The notes under the pieces: model-generated | Told to the model about the DNA's origin: nothing | Databases searched by the model: none | The model's input: the letters and a program-made list of their open reading frames with translations, nothing else | Program-made: the position numbers and the translations under genes | Shown: positions 1 to 11,393 of the stretch, piece after piece | Position numbering within the stretch: the first letter of the stretch is position 1 | How the letters are laid out: every line of letters starts with the position of its first letter | Origin: Pinus tabuliformis | Lineage: Eukaryota > Streptophyta > Pinopsida > Pinales > Pinaceae | Length of the DNA stretch: 64,000 nt | Reading direction: 5' to 3' | NCBI GenBank assembly: GCA_031772625.1 | Contig: CM062818.1 | Location: 1,280,102,277-1,280,166,276, forward strand

Positions 1-1346
1 TGGGGAAGAATGGGACTCATGAGAAGTTGGTTGTGATCCTCCGTTATGAGTTTAGGCACATTGCTGATTATCTTTTCAATTGCTGGTTGCCTATCATTTG
101 CTGGCTCCTTATGGACAAGCTGGAAATGACTCAGGAGTGCTTCTTCAATTTCTTCATGCGATTCTACTTTTTCCCCTGTCGGTTTTTGGATGAAGGGGAT
201 GGAGTTGTGTGTTCTTCTTTGCACCGTGGTTCTATGGAAAAACTTTGTGTTGCGCTCCCCTTCTTTCAGCCACCTTACCCTGGATTTTTGTCTCCAGTAA
301 ATTTCCTCCTGTTTCCTCCTAGTTTCCATTTGACTGTTGATGAGTCGTTCTTGTTCCAGGGTGGTCTCCGAGTGTCCCTCTGTAATTATTTTTTGTTGGA
401 GATTCTTCAGTTCTTGTTGCAGCTCTTGCTGCGCCATGAAGATATTTCCAAATATTTCCCGGTTCCACCTTTTGAGTTGATTTTTGAGGAATCGCAACTT
501 CTGTTGAAATTGATACATCCGAGCGCCTTCCGGTGGGACAAATGAGGTCCAGGTCATTTTGACGAAGTCCTTGAATGCAGGATGAGATAGCCAGAAGCTT
601 TCAAATCGGAATGGTCTCTTTGTCTGATCTCTGGGTCTTCTCCATTGCAGAGCTATGGGCCAATGATCCGATCCCGAGTGGGCGAGAATTTCCGCCGAGA
701 AGTCACCGCCAAGGTGCACTGAGTTATCAGAAATAAGAAATCGGTCCAGTTTGGAGGCAATACGGGAGTTACCAGCTCTGTGATTGCTCCAAGTAAAGGT
801 TCCTTTGCAGAATGGCATGTCGATGAGGGAAGTTGCTTGGATGAAGTCTTTGAAGCGTGCTGCATCCGGCTCCAGTCTGTGTCTTCCGCCAAGCTTTTCC
901 TCACTTTTAGTAATCATATTGAAATCCCCTGCCATTATCCATAATGGGTGGCTTCTGTTGTAGCTGAGGGCTTCGATTGTGTCGAGGAGCCTGGTTTTGC
1001 TGCCTGTATCTTGCGGAAAGTAGACGTTAGTTAGGTTGCCATGAGTGTTGGTACCCAGTATGTGGAAGGCTGCTTGAATGAAATGATGAGAGGCGTGAAA
1101 GTCTTTGAGTGCAACCGCTTGGGAATTCCAGACTATAGCTAGCCCCCCTGAGGCCCCCATAGCATCAACAGATACAGATCTACATCCTGGCCAAGCCTTG
1201 GAAAGTATCTCTTCTAGGGTGGAACTGTTGCATTTTGTTTCATGGAGAAAGCACATCTGAGGCTTTTCCATTTTTATCATATTCTTCAGCATTCGTAATT
1301 TTCCGGCGCTATTAAGCCCTCTTAGATTCCATGATGTGAGCTTCAT
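1..1346 (-). CDS. LINE ORF2, endonuclease end (partial, runs off left edge)
   Basis: Begins at the ATG whose complement is 1344-1346 and appears open to the window edge, about 448 codons. Residues 1-230 form an exonuclease-endonuclease-phosphatase domain: SWNLRG with catalytic Asn7, HETK with Glu36, GDFN near residue 140 and SDHWPI near residue 225. In L1 elements this domain nicks target DNA to prime reverse transcription. Residues 230-448 are the charged linker before the reverse transcriptase; the RT itself is off the window. Two tandem stops (TGA, TAA) separate ORF1 from this ATG in the same frame, so translation would need reinitiation or readthrough. All four visible catalytic motifs look intact. 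Confidence 0.85.
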   Translation of the reverse strand, partial: MKLTSWNLRGLNSAGKLRMLKNMIKMEKPQMCFLHETKCNSSTLEEILSKAWPGCRSVSVDAMGASGGLAIVWNSQAVALKDFHASHHFIQAAFHILGTNTHGNLTNVYFPQDTGSKTRLLDTIEALSYNRSHPLWIMAGDFNMITKSEEKLGGRHRLEPDAARFKDFIQATSLIDMPFCKGTFTWSNHRAGNSRIASKLDRFLISDNSVHLGGDFSAEILAHSGSDHWPIALQWRRPRDQTKRPFRFESFWLSHPAFKDFVKMTWTSFVPPEGARMYQFQQKLRFLKNQLKRWNREIFGNIFMAQQELQQELKNLQQKIITEGHSETTLEQERLINSQMETRRKQEEIYWRQKSRVRWLKEGERNTKFFHRTTVQRRTHNSIPFIQKPTGEKVESHEEIEEALLSHFQLVHKEPANDRQPAIEKIISNVPKLITEDHNQLLMSPILP

Positions 1347-1349
1347 TTA

Positions 1350-2837
1350 TCAACTACTTGTGGAGGGACTGTAGTACTTCGTTAGCTTTGCATATCTACC
1401 TGAATCAACCAGGATTTTTCCAACTTCGATGGTTCGCTGAAGATATGTCTTCCATCCTCTTTTCTTGAAGTCTTTTGGCCTTAGGTGGCTGTCCCAGTGA
1501 CTGCCTGGTTGTATCCCAAGTTGGTGTTGCTGAAAGGCCTTGGAGATAACCATTTCGAGCTTATCGAGTTGCAGCTCTGAGATGGATTCGTAAGCCCTTT
1601 TCCTGCATGCTGTTTCTAGCTCCTGAATATCTAGACCGTTGAGATCTACACCTTCCGTTCCTTCATCCATTTGCTGCACTGGTTCATCTTCATCCTTGTG
1701 GTGTTCTGAGTCTTGGTAGACATCCTCCTTTCCATCGACTTCCATATTCTTGTTTGGCTGCTCAGGGTTAGTACTGAGGAAGGTTGAGGGAGCGGTAGGG
1801 GCAGAGGATTTGGTGGGTGGATCGGTGGGAGGAGGATGGGATGATGAAGATGGGCGCGAGGGGAAGGGATCTGAGGTAAGGGGTTGGTCCTCAGAGGTCT
1901 GGGCGAGTATGTCAAAGCTATTCTTGGATGCGGAATTGAAGGGCTAGTTGGGCTTAGGTTTAGGACCATTCTGAGGCTTCTTATGCATGCGTTTTCTATG
2001 TGTGACTTTGGTGAAACCATTCTGAGATTGATTTTCAGGGGGTGCATGGGTAAAGTCATTGACATTGAGAGGGCAGTCCCTGAAGAGATGTCCTAAAGCA
2101 TGGCATCTTCTGCATCTAAAGGGAACATGCTCGTAATCCAGCGGCTGGGACCATTCTTCATCTCTATGGGAGAGAGTGATTGATTCTGGTAGAGCTTCAT
2201 TCAGTCGAATGAAAACACAAATTCGTGCATAGGATATGTACTTACGCATTTTGGTTTCTTCAGCTGTTTTAATGTATTCTCCCACTCTGTCTCCAATGCT
2301 TTTGAGTATTCTTTCGTCCCAGTATTCATCTGGAAGGGAGTAGAGTCGGATCCAGACCGGGGCGTGAGTTAGATCTTCTTTGTCTGGGTTGAATCTAGGG
2401 ATCCAATCCCTGAGATAGAGTCCTGCTGCATTGAAGAAGTAAGGCCCTCCTTCCAGGATTCTGTATTTGTCCTCTAGACATACAAAGATAGCAGTGAAGA
2501 AACCCTTTGGCCCCAACTGAAGGGTAACGTCCCCTTTGGGTTTCCACTTCGCCGCTATCCACCCATATAAGGCCCGTTCGGTCGGCCAGAAACCAATGAA
2601 TTTCCCTATGAGGGCATGCTCTGTCATATACTCTATTCTTTCATCTATTATTTCTCCTGGCAACTCGATTCTCGGCCTTTCCTTGGCGACAGGTCGACAT
2701 GTGGAAGAAAAGACTTTTTGTCTTTGATCCGGAATATCATTTTCTGCTGGTTCGTGACTATCCTCATTTGTCTGGTGATCCTTCTCATTGTCCTCCGTGT
2801 ACTGCTGTTTCCCTCTGTTCAAAATTTCCTGACTCAC
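1350..2837 (-). pseudogene. LINE ORF1 (DUF4283-like, CCHC zinc knuckle), one nonsense codon
   Basis: Starts at the ATG complementary to 2835-2837 and runs in one frame to a TGA at 1350-1352, about 495 codons, broken only by a TAG at 1944-1946. Residues about 65-210 match the plant LINE/retroelement DUF4283 region. A CX2CX4HX4C knuckle (CRRCHALGHLFRDC) lies at residues 242-255. After the TAG the same frame continues through a Pro/Ser-rich linker and an acidic stretch to a conserved-looking tail ending near RYAKLTKYYSPS. ORF1 proteins coat LINE RNA and act as chaperones. Continuity of the frame on both sides of the TAG is why I treat this as one gene and not two. Confidence 0.82.
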
Positions 2838-3354
2838 TGAGCCAAAGATGACTGTCGATTCAGATGGGCGATGTGTGGGGGAGGGCTCTGACGCCCCCCC
2901 TGGGGCTGTTCCATTGCCCTAGCTAAGATCCTGCAGCTCTGTCACGCTGCAACACTGTGTTTGCTTGCCTGATGCGCCTGCTGTACAGAGCCAACGGCTC
3001 CGTTAGGGTTTGTTCTCCTAACCCCTGATCGCATTCGCCTTAGTTCGTCTGCTCAAGATCCGTTCTGATTACCGTCTGTGAAAATTGAATTCATTACAAT
3101 GTTTAACCCCGGGTTACGGGTATGTTAATGATACATAATTGGCATAAAATTCTCTAAGAACATTACCTTGCCAACGTTTTTAAATTTGATAATCTACGAG
3201 TCGTGTGATGCACAGACTCGTTTGAAATAGTGTTAATGAGAAAATGATGTAGTTGAGAACATGGGATGTACTTTTTAGTTTCCATGTTAGGATTAGGTTT
3301 TCTAAATTATTATAATTATTTTGAATTTTCCATTTGAAAATTTTGGCCCTCAAT

Positions 3355-3514
3355 TTCAAACATTAACATAAAGGCATCTATGGACAATATCATGCCACTT
3401 CCTTGATATTGCTATTGCACAATTCTCCACATCCTTCAAACATTAACATAAAAACATCTATGGACAATATCATGCCACTTCCTTGATATTTCTATTGCAC
3501 AATTCTCCACATCC
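3355..3514. repeat. Tandem duplication, 2 x 80 bp
   Basis: Copies at 3355-3434 and 3435-3514 differ at about three positions (GG to AA near 3373, G to T near 3411). This is a direct tandem duplication with no spacer. No coding role is seen. Confidence 0.9.
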
Positions 3515-3671
3515 TTTGGACGTCCACTTGGCACTACTTTATAAGTTCTTAATCACATTTAGTAGCCTGTTTTGTTCCTTTTGTGGAGATATATTATCAT
3601 GTAGACTATTTGTACAAAGTAGATGTGGAGTAGGAGTTTCATTTGGTTCATATGCTTCTATTTGTTGTTTT

Positions 3672-3749
3672 CCTTCTTTGAAGTTGATCCAAAGATCCTT
3701 GTCTTCTAACCCTTCTTTGAAGTTGATCCAAAGATTTTTGTCTTCTATC
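3672..3749 (+). repeat. Tandem duplication, 2 x 39 bp
   Basis: A 39-bp unit at 3672-3710 is repeated at 3711-3749. The period is a multiple of three and the plus-strand frame reads the same 13-residue unit twice (contains SLKLIQR). The surrounding 90-codon frame shows no family resemblance, so the in-frame period may be chance. Confidence 0.8.
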
Positions 3750-3992
3750 TTTTAGAGGGGCTCTTTTCTATGGTGCTAACTTCCTTGTCCCACCAAAAAT
3801 ACAACTAACATAGGTCCACTTGCAGTGTATGATGTTGGTACCTTGCTATTGTTGTTTTTCACAATCATCTACATTCTCTGTTATGGACAGGGCACTCCTT
3901 TCAAATCATTCTTATACATTGTTTTCATTTGGTTCTCTTAGAGTAGCTCGTCATAAGATCATCCTTACATATTGTTAGGCATCATGTCATGT

Positions 3993-4872
3993 GATGTATC
4001 TCTGTAATTTCGGATCATATAGTTCTAAAATTGCGACCTGTAGTAGCCTTCTGCATCCTCTTTCCAATGCCACAAGTCTGACCCAAATTGGATTCTCCAA
4101 GGAATAGTTATGTGAAATCTCCCACAGTGACTTGCTTTTATACTAGTTCAGTAGAGCAAAATTGTATGATGTGACACGAGTCACTGTTTCAACCTTTGGA
4201 TCTGAAACACACATACAAGAAACTAACATCCGTCCTCTTTCTGTACCTTCTTACGAAATTTCAATCCGATCTCCAGAGAGAATGTTATGATAATTTTCCC
4301 CAGGTCACCTGTTTTGAATGTAATTCAGGAGTCTGCAAAAAGACAAACTTCCTGAGATCATATCTCCGCAAATATCGCGCAAAAAGCTTTGAAATTTGGA
4401 CCCAAGGTTTAGCGCAATTTCTTCTCAAATGGGTTTTTTTGCGACTTCTGAAACGTCACAGAAACAAATTTATAGCGAAAATTCCACGATGACCTGTATG
4501 GAGCAGCGAAACCCTAGAATCCAAAGCTCTAATACCAAATGTTATGAAGCCAGCTCAAGAAAAGATAGAAAAGATAGATCAACGCCTTATAATTCAGCCT
4601 CTTCGAGGGGGCAACCTCCTTTACATTACATAAATGAACAATTCTTCGATGATACGAATGACAAAACCTCCTTTCTATATATAGTAGTCTAAGGAGTCAC
4701 AATATAATCCAGCCGACCTAACAATAATAATATAAAGCCACAAAAATAACAATAGAGGGATTCTATGGGGCACAGAAATAACAACATGGGGGTAATAGGG
4801 GCACAAAAATATAAATAAGGGGTATAACTACAATAGTAATGGGGTAATCACTAGTATTATAGGGACCCAACA
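3993..4872 (-). mobile_element. Truncated chromovirus copy: LTR plus leader
   Basis: Read leftward, 4872-4540 is a complete 333-bp LTR (TGTTGGG...CATAACA). A primer-binding site follows at 4537-4525, then about 530 bp of leader to 3993. The whole block aligns with the 5' end of G2 at 50112-50990 in opposite orientation. Similarity stops abruptly at 3993, so gag, pol and the other LTR are missing. The LTR has a TATATATA-type box. The copies differ enough to be independent old insertions of one family. Confidence 0.85.
4525..4537 (-). other. Primer-binding site (initiator tRNA-Met type)
   Basis: Reads TGGTATTAGAGCT on the minus strand just inside the LTR, one mismatch from the TGGTATCAGAGC site complementary to plant initiator tRNA-Met. 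Confidence 0.8.
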
Positions 4873-5265
4873 AGTGAGAACCTTACATCTTATCACAAGT
4901 GCTTTTTAGGTATATTTTTGTCCATGTATTGATTGTATTGTTGGCTTTGATTCAATCATCTAACCAAATTTCCTACATAAATATTTTAAGCTTTTTGACC
5001 AAAATCAACTGTAGATTAGGGAAATTTTGAGTTGGGTTCTTAAGGCATGTTTTTCCCTATTTTTGCAAGAGTTCACAATGTAAACTTATTATTAACAAGC
5101 ACGTTTCACTATTGATGTGACATTGGGGTGTTGTTTCGGTGCCAAATGTTTCATTATTGATGTCATATGGGGGTGTTATTTTGATGCTAATTAATTGTTC
5201 AAGAAATTGATATTATCTGATTTATTTGGAACTTGGTATAAACAACTTAATACTTGTTTTCACAG
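4873..5265 (+). other. Intron-like DNA upstream of PRT6-like exon
   Basis: AT-rich sequence without an open frame, ending in a pyrimidine-rich tract and CACAG at 5261-5265, a good 3' splice site for the exon-like block that follows. A short motif (GTTTCA-TATTGATGT) occurs twice, near 5104 and 5150. Confidence 0.45.
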
Positions 5266-5459
5266 GTAAGTAAAGGGACGATTTCAAATCAAGTCTGTGT
5301 TCGATTGATAGAAGACATATGGTTTGTAATGAGCCACATATAAGAGGCCAAATACGTGGCTTACGAAAGGCTTGATCATTCAAAAACATGGATCGAATTC
5401 TTGGATTTTATGCAAGGTATGAATCCGTACAAGAGAGTAAAAAGTATTCACGGGAGCAG
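5266..5459 (+). pseudogene. PRT6-like exon fragment, part 1
   Basis: Frame starting at 5266 reads a segment that matches, from memory, the middle of plant E3 ubiquitin ligase PRT6, the N-recognin of the Arg/N-degron pathway: LIEDIWFVM, KYVAYERLDHS and FMQGMNPYKR. PRT6 ubiquitinates proteins with basic N-terminal residues, including group VII ERF factors in oxygen sensing. A TAA at 5341-5343 breaks the frame. The block is cut at 5459 by copia C1 and resumes at 12927 with the next expected residues. The N-terminal UBR box and the rest of the roughly 2000-residue protein are absent, so this is a fragment. Identification rests on recall, with no search run. Confidence 0.6.
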
Positions 5460-6993
5460 TGTTGGAAATAATAATAAGAGGGGGGGTGAATCAATATTAT
5501 CAGATCAACAATTTAATTTTCAAAAATAGATTTGTATAAACTACTTCAGTTAAATGAACTAGCATGTATACATGACTATACTTAACGCAACCATCTTATA
5601 TGCAGAGATCTATTGATTTACCCAATTTATCATGCATTGAACTTTAACCAGTATATTAGGAATTCATTAGATACTGCAGTAAAAGAAAAATAAAGCATCA
5701 AACATAAGCAACACACATGAATGCCAAGATATAAGGTGGAAACCCAATGTGGGTGAAAACCACCTGCTGCTGTCGTCTCTGTCTTCTTTTAATAATAAGA
5801 AAATCTGTTTACAATTTTGGATTGGTGCAGACTCATACCAGTATGCAGGCTTCTACCCACAGAAGGTTACAACCTTCTCTAATTCTCTGACTTCTCTTGG
5901 AAGGGAGCTACAACCCCCTAACTCTTGTATTAGCCGATATGTTTGCTAGTACGTAGGCACCGACCTACAGAAGGCTATGACCTTCTCTCTTCCTCCAGGG
6001 ACCACGTTTCATAAATTTTCAGACTAGATCCATCAACAACATCATTCAATCATCAAATACATCTACATCAACCAATCACCTTTTGAACCAACCACAACCA
6101 AATCAATCATTCACATAGACAACCCATCAATTTGATCATTCAGAATACTGTCACCAAAATATAGTAACCAGAACCCAGAACTCTGCAACATTAAAGAGAA
6201 ACAACTTAAACATATTTTATAAGGTATACACTACTTCCATGTATCGAACCCATGTGTATGCGTGCTTTTCCCAAAGCCACCCAACATATACATATGCAAA
6301 TATAAACTCAGAGTTCTGTAGCTATTCTAGACTTTAGTTATACCCAGATCATATCATTTACAAAATAATATATGTGTTAGTATTCAGATCTAGAATATAC
6401 ATGAGAAAAAAAAATAATGATAGTTCATTTTATGCCTTAAGATCCCGATCCATCATTAGATCTAATCCCTCATCATCTGCTAAGGTTCATCCTTGGTTCA
6501 AATCCAGCAATGCACCATAACCCAATAACCTACATACTAGACCTCACACTTCATAAGATATTTGATACTTGCACCACTTGGCCTAATGATCTTCTCCCCC
6601 TTTTATAGTTTTTAGGCCTTTCTCATTACCATGGACCAAAACCACTTAGGGCCAATACCTTGGACCAAATATCTAGGGTCAAAACCTCAGACCAGATGCC
6701 TTGGACCAATACCATGGATCAAATACCATGGACCAAATACCTCAGACCAGAAACTTAGTTTTCCAAGGTATACACACTTTTCCTTCTGTGAAAGTGCATG
6801 TGTATGTATACGTGACTTGTATACAGTGAACCTGCGTGTATACATAACTTGGTCAATGGTGAACCTACGTATACCTATCTTTCTTCTTGATGTGAAGACT
6901 GATCTATAATTCTTTGTTGTTTACCTTCTATACTGTGATCCGCAATCAGAGTGAGTTGCCATCAAGGAAAATACCTGTATCATAATGCCAACA
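5460..6993 (-). repeat. C1 3' LTR
   Basis: 1534 bp, bounded by TGTTGGAAAT and TAATGCCAACA on the plus strand. Contains a degenerate array of about 20-bp units based on ACCATGGACCAAATACC near 6630-6750 and many ACGTATAC-like stretches. Pairs with 11394-12926. Confidence 0.9.
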
Positions 6994-7006
6994 ATCTCCC
7001 ACTTTT
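6994..7006 (-). other. C1 polypurine tract
   Basis: Minus strand reads AAAAGTGGGAGAT directly before the 3' LTR, the usual plus-strand primer of plant copia elements. Confidence 0.8.
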
Positions 7007-8238
7007 GACTTGATGGAAACAAAAACACCAAGTCACTCTCCCCCATTGACATCAAGGGCAAAGGGTCATGCTCCCCATGAGTACATGCTGAATTCTTTGA
7101 TATGCTAAAGTGTGCTATTTGAGCTCCCATGACAGAGTCCATGCTACTCTCGAGCACAAGAAAAGTATGCAAAAATATGTTCTAAATGAATAGCATGACT
7201 CTATACATACATCACCAATGACCTTCCTATCACTAATGACTCATACATATATCCATCTCCCAACCAAGTGGGGATATACCAATTGTTTATACATGACAAA
7301 GACAAGAAAAATTACATCATCCATCCAATGCATAGCGGGGTTACAAATTAGGTCTTTTCATGACCTTTACATTAAATGATATACATGATATATGTGTCAG
7401 AGACCAAATATCTTAAATAATACCATGATAGTCATCAACAACTATCATATGATCTGCACCATTGGGAGCATCTGTCAACAACATCCAGACCAGCAACCTG
7501 TATATGTCCATCATTAGTTCCCAACATGTCATCACCCTGTGACAAAGTATGTCAACATATATCAACTCATCCTCTTGTTCCCTTATCATAACCTTCCATG
7601 AATCAAATAAGCATATGTCATCTCTCCTAGCGGTAGCATAAAATCATATCTTATGTATGTGGGAACACCATAGAAATCTTTATCAATAACTGCATGATAT
7701 TTCCACAAGAACCTTCATTATATCATTACTAAGGAACATCCCACATCATCAACCATGATAATCAACATATGTGAGTATCAACCTATCATCATAAAGTAAG
7801 AACTCATTAGGTACCAAAGACTTCTAGTCATAATGCCAACAATGTTTTATTAGAAGCATACCATGTTCTCCCCCTAAACCTGTTCCACCTGTTCACTATA
7901 AGATCTGATGATTGCATATGTCAGTAAGAGATACCAAAGCACCATCATCAATCAGATATCCATAAAGTTATCAAAAAATTTATGAGGACCAATATATTTC
8001 CACATGTTATTAGCAGATTGTAACCATCATTTAATAGTTCTTCTTGTTTGCACACCTGCCCCTTTTCCCTTAAAATTTGAGTTTCTGGATGATTTTTCTG
8101 AACATACCTGGACGAAGTCTTTTCTTCTACCATTATCTCTTCTTGTGGTGCTTCATTGGTTTCTTCTTCAGAATCAATGTGATTTGATGTGGGAAAATGA
8201 TCCTCATCTTCTTCATTGTCATAATCTTCGGTTTTTAT
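7007..8238 (-). other. C1 region where RT/RNase H should be
   Basis: Between the integrase remnant and the 3' LTR a complete copia element carries about 2 kb of reverse transcriptase and RNase H. Here there is 1.2 kb with no YVDD-type motif, no conserved RT block and stops in every frame. The right part (about 7900-8238) continues the acidic linker after integrase; the left part looks like non-coding 3' sequence. An internal deletion is the simplest reading. Confidence 0.6.
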
Positions 8239-8955
8239 CTATTTTGGATTTTTGCATGCTTCATCAACCACAACATCAATACTTTCAATAATTTTCCCAA
8301 GTCTTTTATTGTAATGTTTATATCCTTTACTCCGGGAAGAGTAGCCAATAAGAATACCATCATCTTCTCTGGGTTCAAACTTACCAATTTTTTCATCAGT
8401 CCTTTTGATGTAACATTTGCTTCTAAAAACTTTGAAGTATTTTACAGTAGGAGTCTTACCATACCAAAGTTCATGTGGAGTTTGAGTGTTTTTTACCCGA
8501 ACATTTGCTCGGTTGAGAATAGTGATGTTGGCAAATGCAACTTCACCCCAGAAGGTTGCAGGAGTTCCAGATTCGTCTAGCATGGCTCGAGCCATTTGTT
8601 GAACAGTTATGTTCATTCTTTCTACCACTCCATTTTGCTGAGGAGTCCTTGCGGTGGAGACATACCTTTTTATTCCATGTTGTTCACAAAAGTCAAAGAA
8701 CTCCTCCGAGGTAAATTCCCCTAATCGATTAGATTTGAGGCATTTCATTTTTCAATCTGATTCATTTTCAACCAAATGTTTGAAGGCTTCGAATTTTTCA
8801 AATGCTTTATCTTTATGCTTTAGAAGAACTATCCAACACATTCTGGAAAAATCATCAATGTAAAATATAAAGTATTCTTCTACACGAGGTGACTTTTCCC
8901 TTCATTGTCCACATAAATCACTATGAACAAGTTTAAGAGGCTTACTAGCTCACCC
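8239..8955 (-). pseudogene. C1 integrase remnant
   Basis: The retroviral-type integrase core is recognisable. First catalytic Asp is in VHSDLCG near 8920. The second block reads KSNRLGEF where RSDRGGEF is usual, so the catalytic Asp is replaced by Asn. The catalytic Glu block PQQNGVVERMN is near 8630. The region after the core (FWGEVAFANITILNR, LWYGKTPTVKYFKVF) is typical of copia. Nonsense codons near 8903 and 8750 split the frame; the longest open part is 8748-8239. With Asp lost and stops present it cannot act. Integrase would normally join element DNA to the host chromosome. Confidence 0.85.
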
Positions 8956-9684
8956 TTATTTTTCAATGAAGTGAGATATGGTTTGCTTACCGAATTGACA
9001 TGATTTGCATATTGTATTTTTAGGAATGATGATATTAAGAAGATCGCGAACATCTTGGAATCTGCATGCTTTTCTTATTTGAGAAAATCTTAGATGCCCC
9101 AATCTTCTGTGCCATAGCCAGTTTTCATCATTTTTTCTTAGATAGCAATGTTGTTGTCCTGCCTTGACTATGTATAAGTTGTTTGGAGTTCTTGTACCTT
9201 TGATCACGGTTTCTCCTGTATCAAGCTCATGAACAACACATCCGTTTGATAAAAATACCACTTCATTACCTTGATCACACATTTGACTGACACTCAACAG
9301 GTTATGCTTTAGACCATCAACATACATAACATTCCCATGTTTAACCTTTTCTTTCAAGAAAAAAGAGCCTTTACCTTTTATGATAACAAGAGTGTCGATT
9401 CCAATTGAGACATTCTTTTCTTTTTCTAAGGCATTATATGAGTGAATTTTTTCTTTGTCACCTTTCATGTGTTTTAAGCATCCACTGTCGATGTACCACT
9501 GATTTTCTTGTCCTTCTGCATACAATGCTATACCACATCTTTCTGTTTGCAGTTCTTTCTTTCTCCATATTTTGGGTTTTAATGGAATTTGCTCCTTTTG
9601 AGATATTTGCCAAAATTTACTCCCATTTTCATATTCTTCATGGCCGAAGATGTTACAAATTGAGCATTCTATTTCATTTTTCAA
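8956..9684 (-). pseudogene. C1 protease and GAG-pre-integrase block
   Basis: About 242 codons. A copia aspartic protease active site appears as WYIDSGC near residue 65 (DSGA is usual; DSGC here), then GKGSFFLKEKVKHGNVMYV and HNLLSVSQM, the standard protease core. The GAG-pre-integrase domain follows, with LWHRRLGHLRFSQ and the CKSC zinc pair near residue 228. The first Cys pair, CSICNIFGHEEYEN, is a knuckle with its last Cys replaced. It belongs to the gag-pol polyprotein of C1 and is separated from integrase by stops. Confidence 0.85.
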
Positions 9685-11333
9685 GAAGAGAAAAGTTATT
9701 GTAGGAACTTTTCTTGATCCCTGTCACATTCCTTTGGTTTTGTGCTTCTCTAGTTATGATGGTCTTGTAAGAAACACATTGAGTAGTTTTTTGTCCAAAC
9801 TTATGACATGAAAAACATTGACCAGTAAAGAAGTTCTAGCGATTATCGAATCTATTGACCTGGTGATTGTAGTTTCTATTGATATTCATCTTTGAAGCAA
9901 ATTGAGTATGATTTACCTGAGTTTGGTTGTGGCTTTTGTTCATCCTTGAAGTAAATTGAGCTTGATTTATCTGGTGACCTTCTTTATGCCTTTGCTGACG
10001 ATTGTCATATTGTTCACTATTATTTTCTACATCAAGATAGCTTTTAGTGGAGGTTGATGACTTCTGTGATTGAGATGTTTCTTCAATATATCCAAGACTT
10101 GCCTTTATCAGAGGAGAACGCTGCACTTTGATAATTCCATTTAAGGTTTCTGATCCTTTATCAAATCCAAGATCGAAAGCTTTTGTTTTCTCAAGATCAT
10201 TTCTTAGACCCACAATTTCACATTCTAGCTTTTCATTGTGTTTTTCTCTTTCAGCAAGTTTGCATGTCAAGGTATCTATAATCGTATTCTTTTCTTCTAA
10301 GCATATTTTGAGTTTACATATTTCTTCATAAAGGTCATATTCATCTAAAGCATCCCAAAAATTATCATCTTCATAAGCCATCAAAAGTCTATAGTCATTA
10401 CTATTTTCATCTTCATCACTATTTGACAAACCATCGCTATCTTCATGAGTATAGTAGCTCTTTTTACTTGCACTTTTTTTCTATTCCATTTTGTAGATTC
10501 CTCCATTTATCATATTTATCTTTATGAGGACATTTAGCAGCATAATGACTAACTCTACCACAGGGAAAGCATTTGAAAGGTATTTTACCTCTGAATCTTC
10601 TGGAACCCCATTGAAACTTCTTGACAAAGTTTATTTCATCTTCTTCTTCTGAAATATGTCATGATTCATTGAGTTCTTCTTTTCATTTTGTTGAATCTTT
10701 AAATGTGACTTCTCTCATATCTGATGGGCCTCCTTTTCTGATCTCAAAGGTAGTTAAGATTCCATGAAGCTATGTCATAGTAATAGTCTGTAGATCCTAT
10801 TTTTCTTCTATGGTAGACAATTTTGATTCAAATTTAGCAGACAAGGATATTAAAACTTTCTCAACTAAGGTAACTTCTTTTATCTCTTCACCCATATTCT
10901 TCATCCAATTAACAACCTCATTTATACGTAGGAAGTAACTAGCTATAATTTCATCATTGTGCATCTTAAGAGTTTCATACTGAATTTTGAGAGTTTGCAG
11001 TTTAGCACGTTTTACCTGAGAGTCTCCTTCGTAGCCTAGAACGATTTTGTCCCATAATTATTTTTCTAATTTGAGCTACATAACTTTGAAAAACTCTGAT
11101 TGTGACAAAATTCCAAATAATGTATTGACAACCTTGGGATTTGTTTCATATTTCTTTTCACTTGCCATATTTGTAGGAATTGTTGATGGAAATGTATATC
11201 CTCCTTCCACGATTTCCTAGACGTTTGTTCCAAGTGATAGAAGATAGGTTGTGGTTCTTATCTTCCATTAAAAAAAGTTTCTCCCATCAAATATTGGCTG
11301 TCTGATGGATCCCCCGCTTTCTTGATTACTCAT
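9685..11333 (-). pseudogene. C1 gag (UBN2-type) with zinc knuckles
   Basis: Starts at the ATG complementary to 11331-11333 (MSNQESGGSIRQPIFDGRNF), the usual opening of copia gag. A UBN2-type region follows (KIQYETLKMHNDEII, VLISLSAKFESKLSTIEE) and a CCHC knuckle CFPCGRVSHYAAKC near 10575-10530. The segment 10429-9836 is an open 197-codon coiled-coil and Asn/Gln-rich stretch. A second knuckle near 9820 has His changed to Gln. Several stops interrupt the 5' half (for example after FDGRNFF). Gag would form the virus-like particle. Confidence 0.78.
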
Positions 11334-11376
11334 AATGATGGATCTTCTTTCAAGAGATCAAGTTTCTTCTAAACGA

Positions 11377-11391
11377 CCTGCTCTAATACTA
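11377..11391 (-). other. C1 primer-binding site (degenerate)
   Basis: Minus strand reads TAGTATTAGAGCAGG next to the 5' LTR, resembling the initiator tRNA-Met site TGGTATCAGAGC with substitutions. Confidence 0.6.
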
Positions 11392-11393
11392 AT

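Larger units (their letters stand above)
1..3120 (-). mobile_element. L1-type LINE retrotransposon, 5' part
   Basis: A non-LTR retrotransposon read leftward. In element order it has a GC-rich leader (about 3120-2838), ORF1 (2837-1350) and the start of ORF2 (1346 to the left edge). The order is diagnostic of plant L1-clade LINEs: a nucleic-acid-binding ORF1 with DUF4283-like fold and CCHC knuckle, then an APE-type endonuclease. The reverse transcriptase, 3' UTR and poly(A) tail lie beyond the window. No target-site duplication can be judged with one end missing. Only one clear disabling change is seen, a TAG in ORF1, so this is among the better preserved elements here. The 5' boundary is set by the drop from GC-rich to AT-rich sequence and is uncertain by about 50 bases. 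Confidence 0.88.
3121..3992. other. Unassigned AT-rich stretch
   Basis: No gene recognised on either strand. Short frames are open but have no known motif. The stretch holds two tandem duplications listed separately. It lies between the LINE leader and the gypsy fragment and may be older repeat debris. Confidence 0.5.

Noticed and set aside
27..545. 172-codon plus-strand frame
   Set aside because: It is the reverse of the LINE ORF2 endonuclease-linker region, which has clear motifs on the minus strand.
3355..3514. CRISPR-like direct repeats
   Set aside because: Only two abutting copies with no spacers; a simple tandem duplication in plant DNA.
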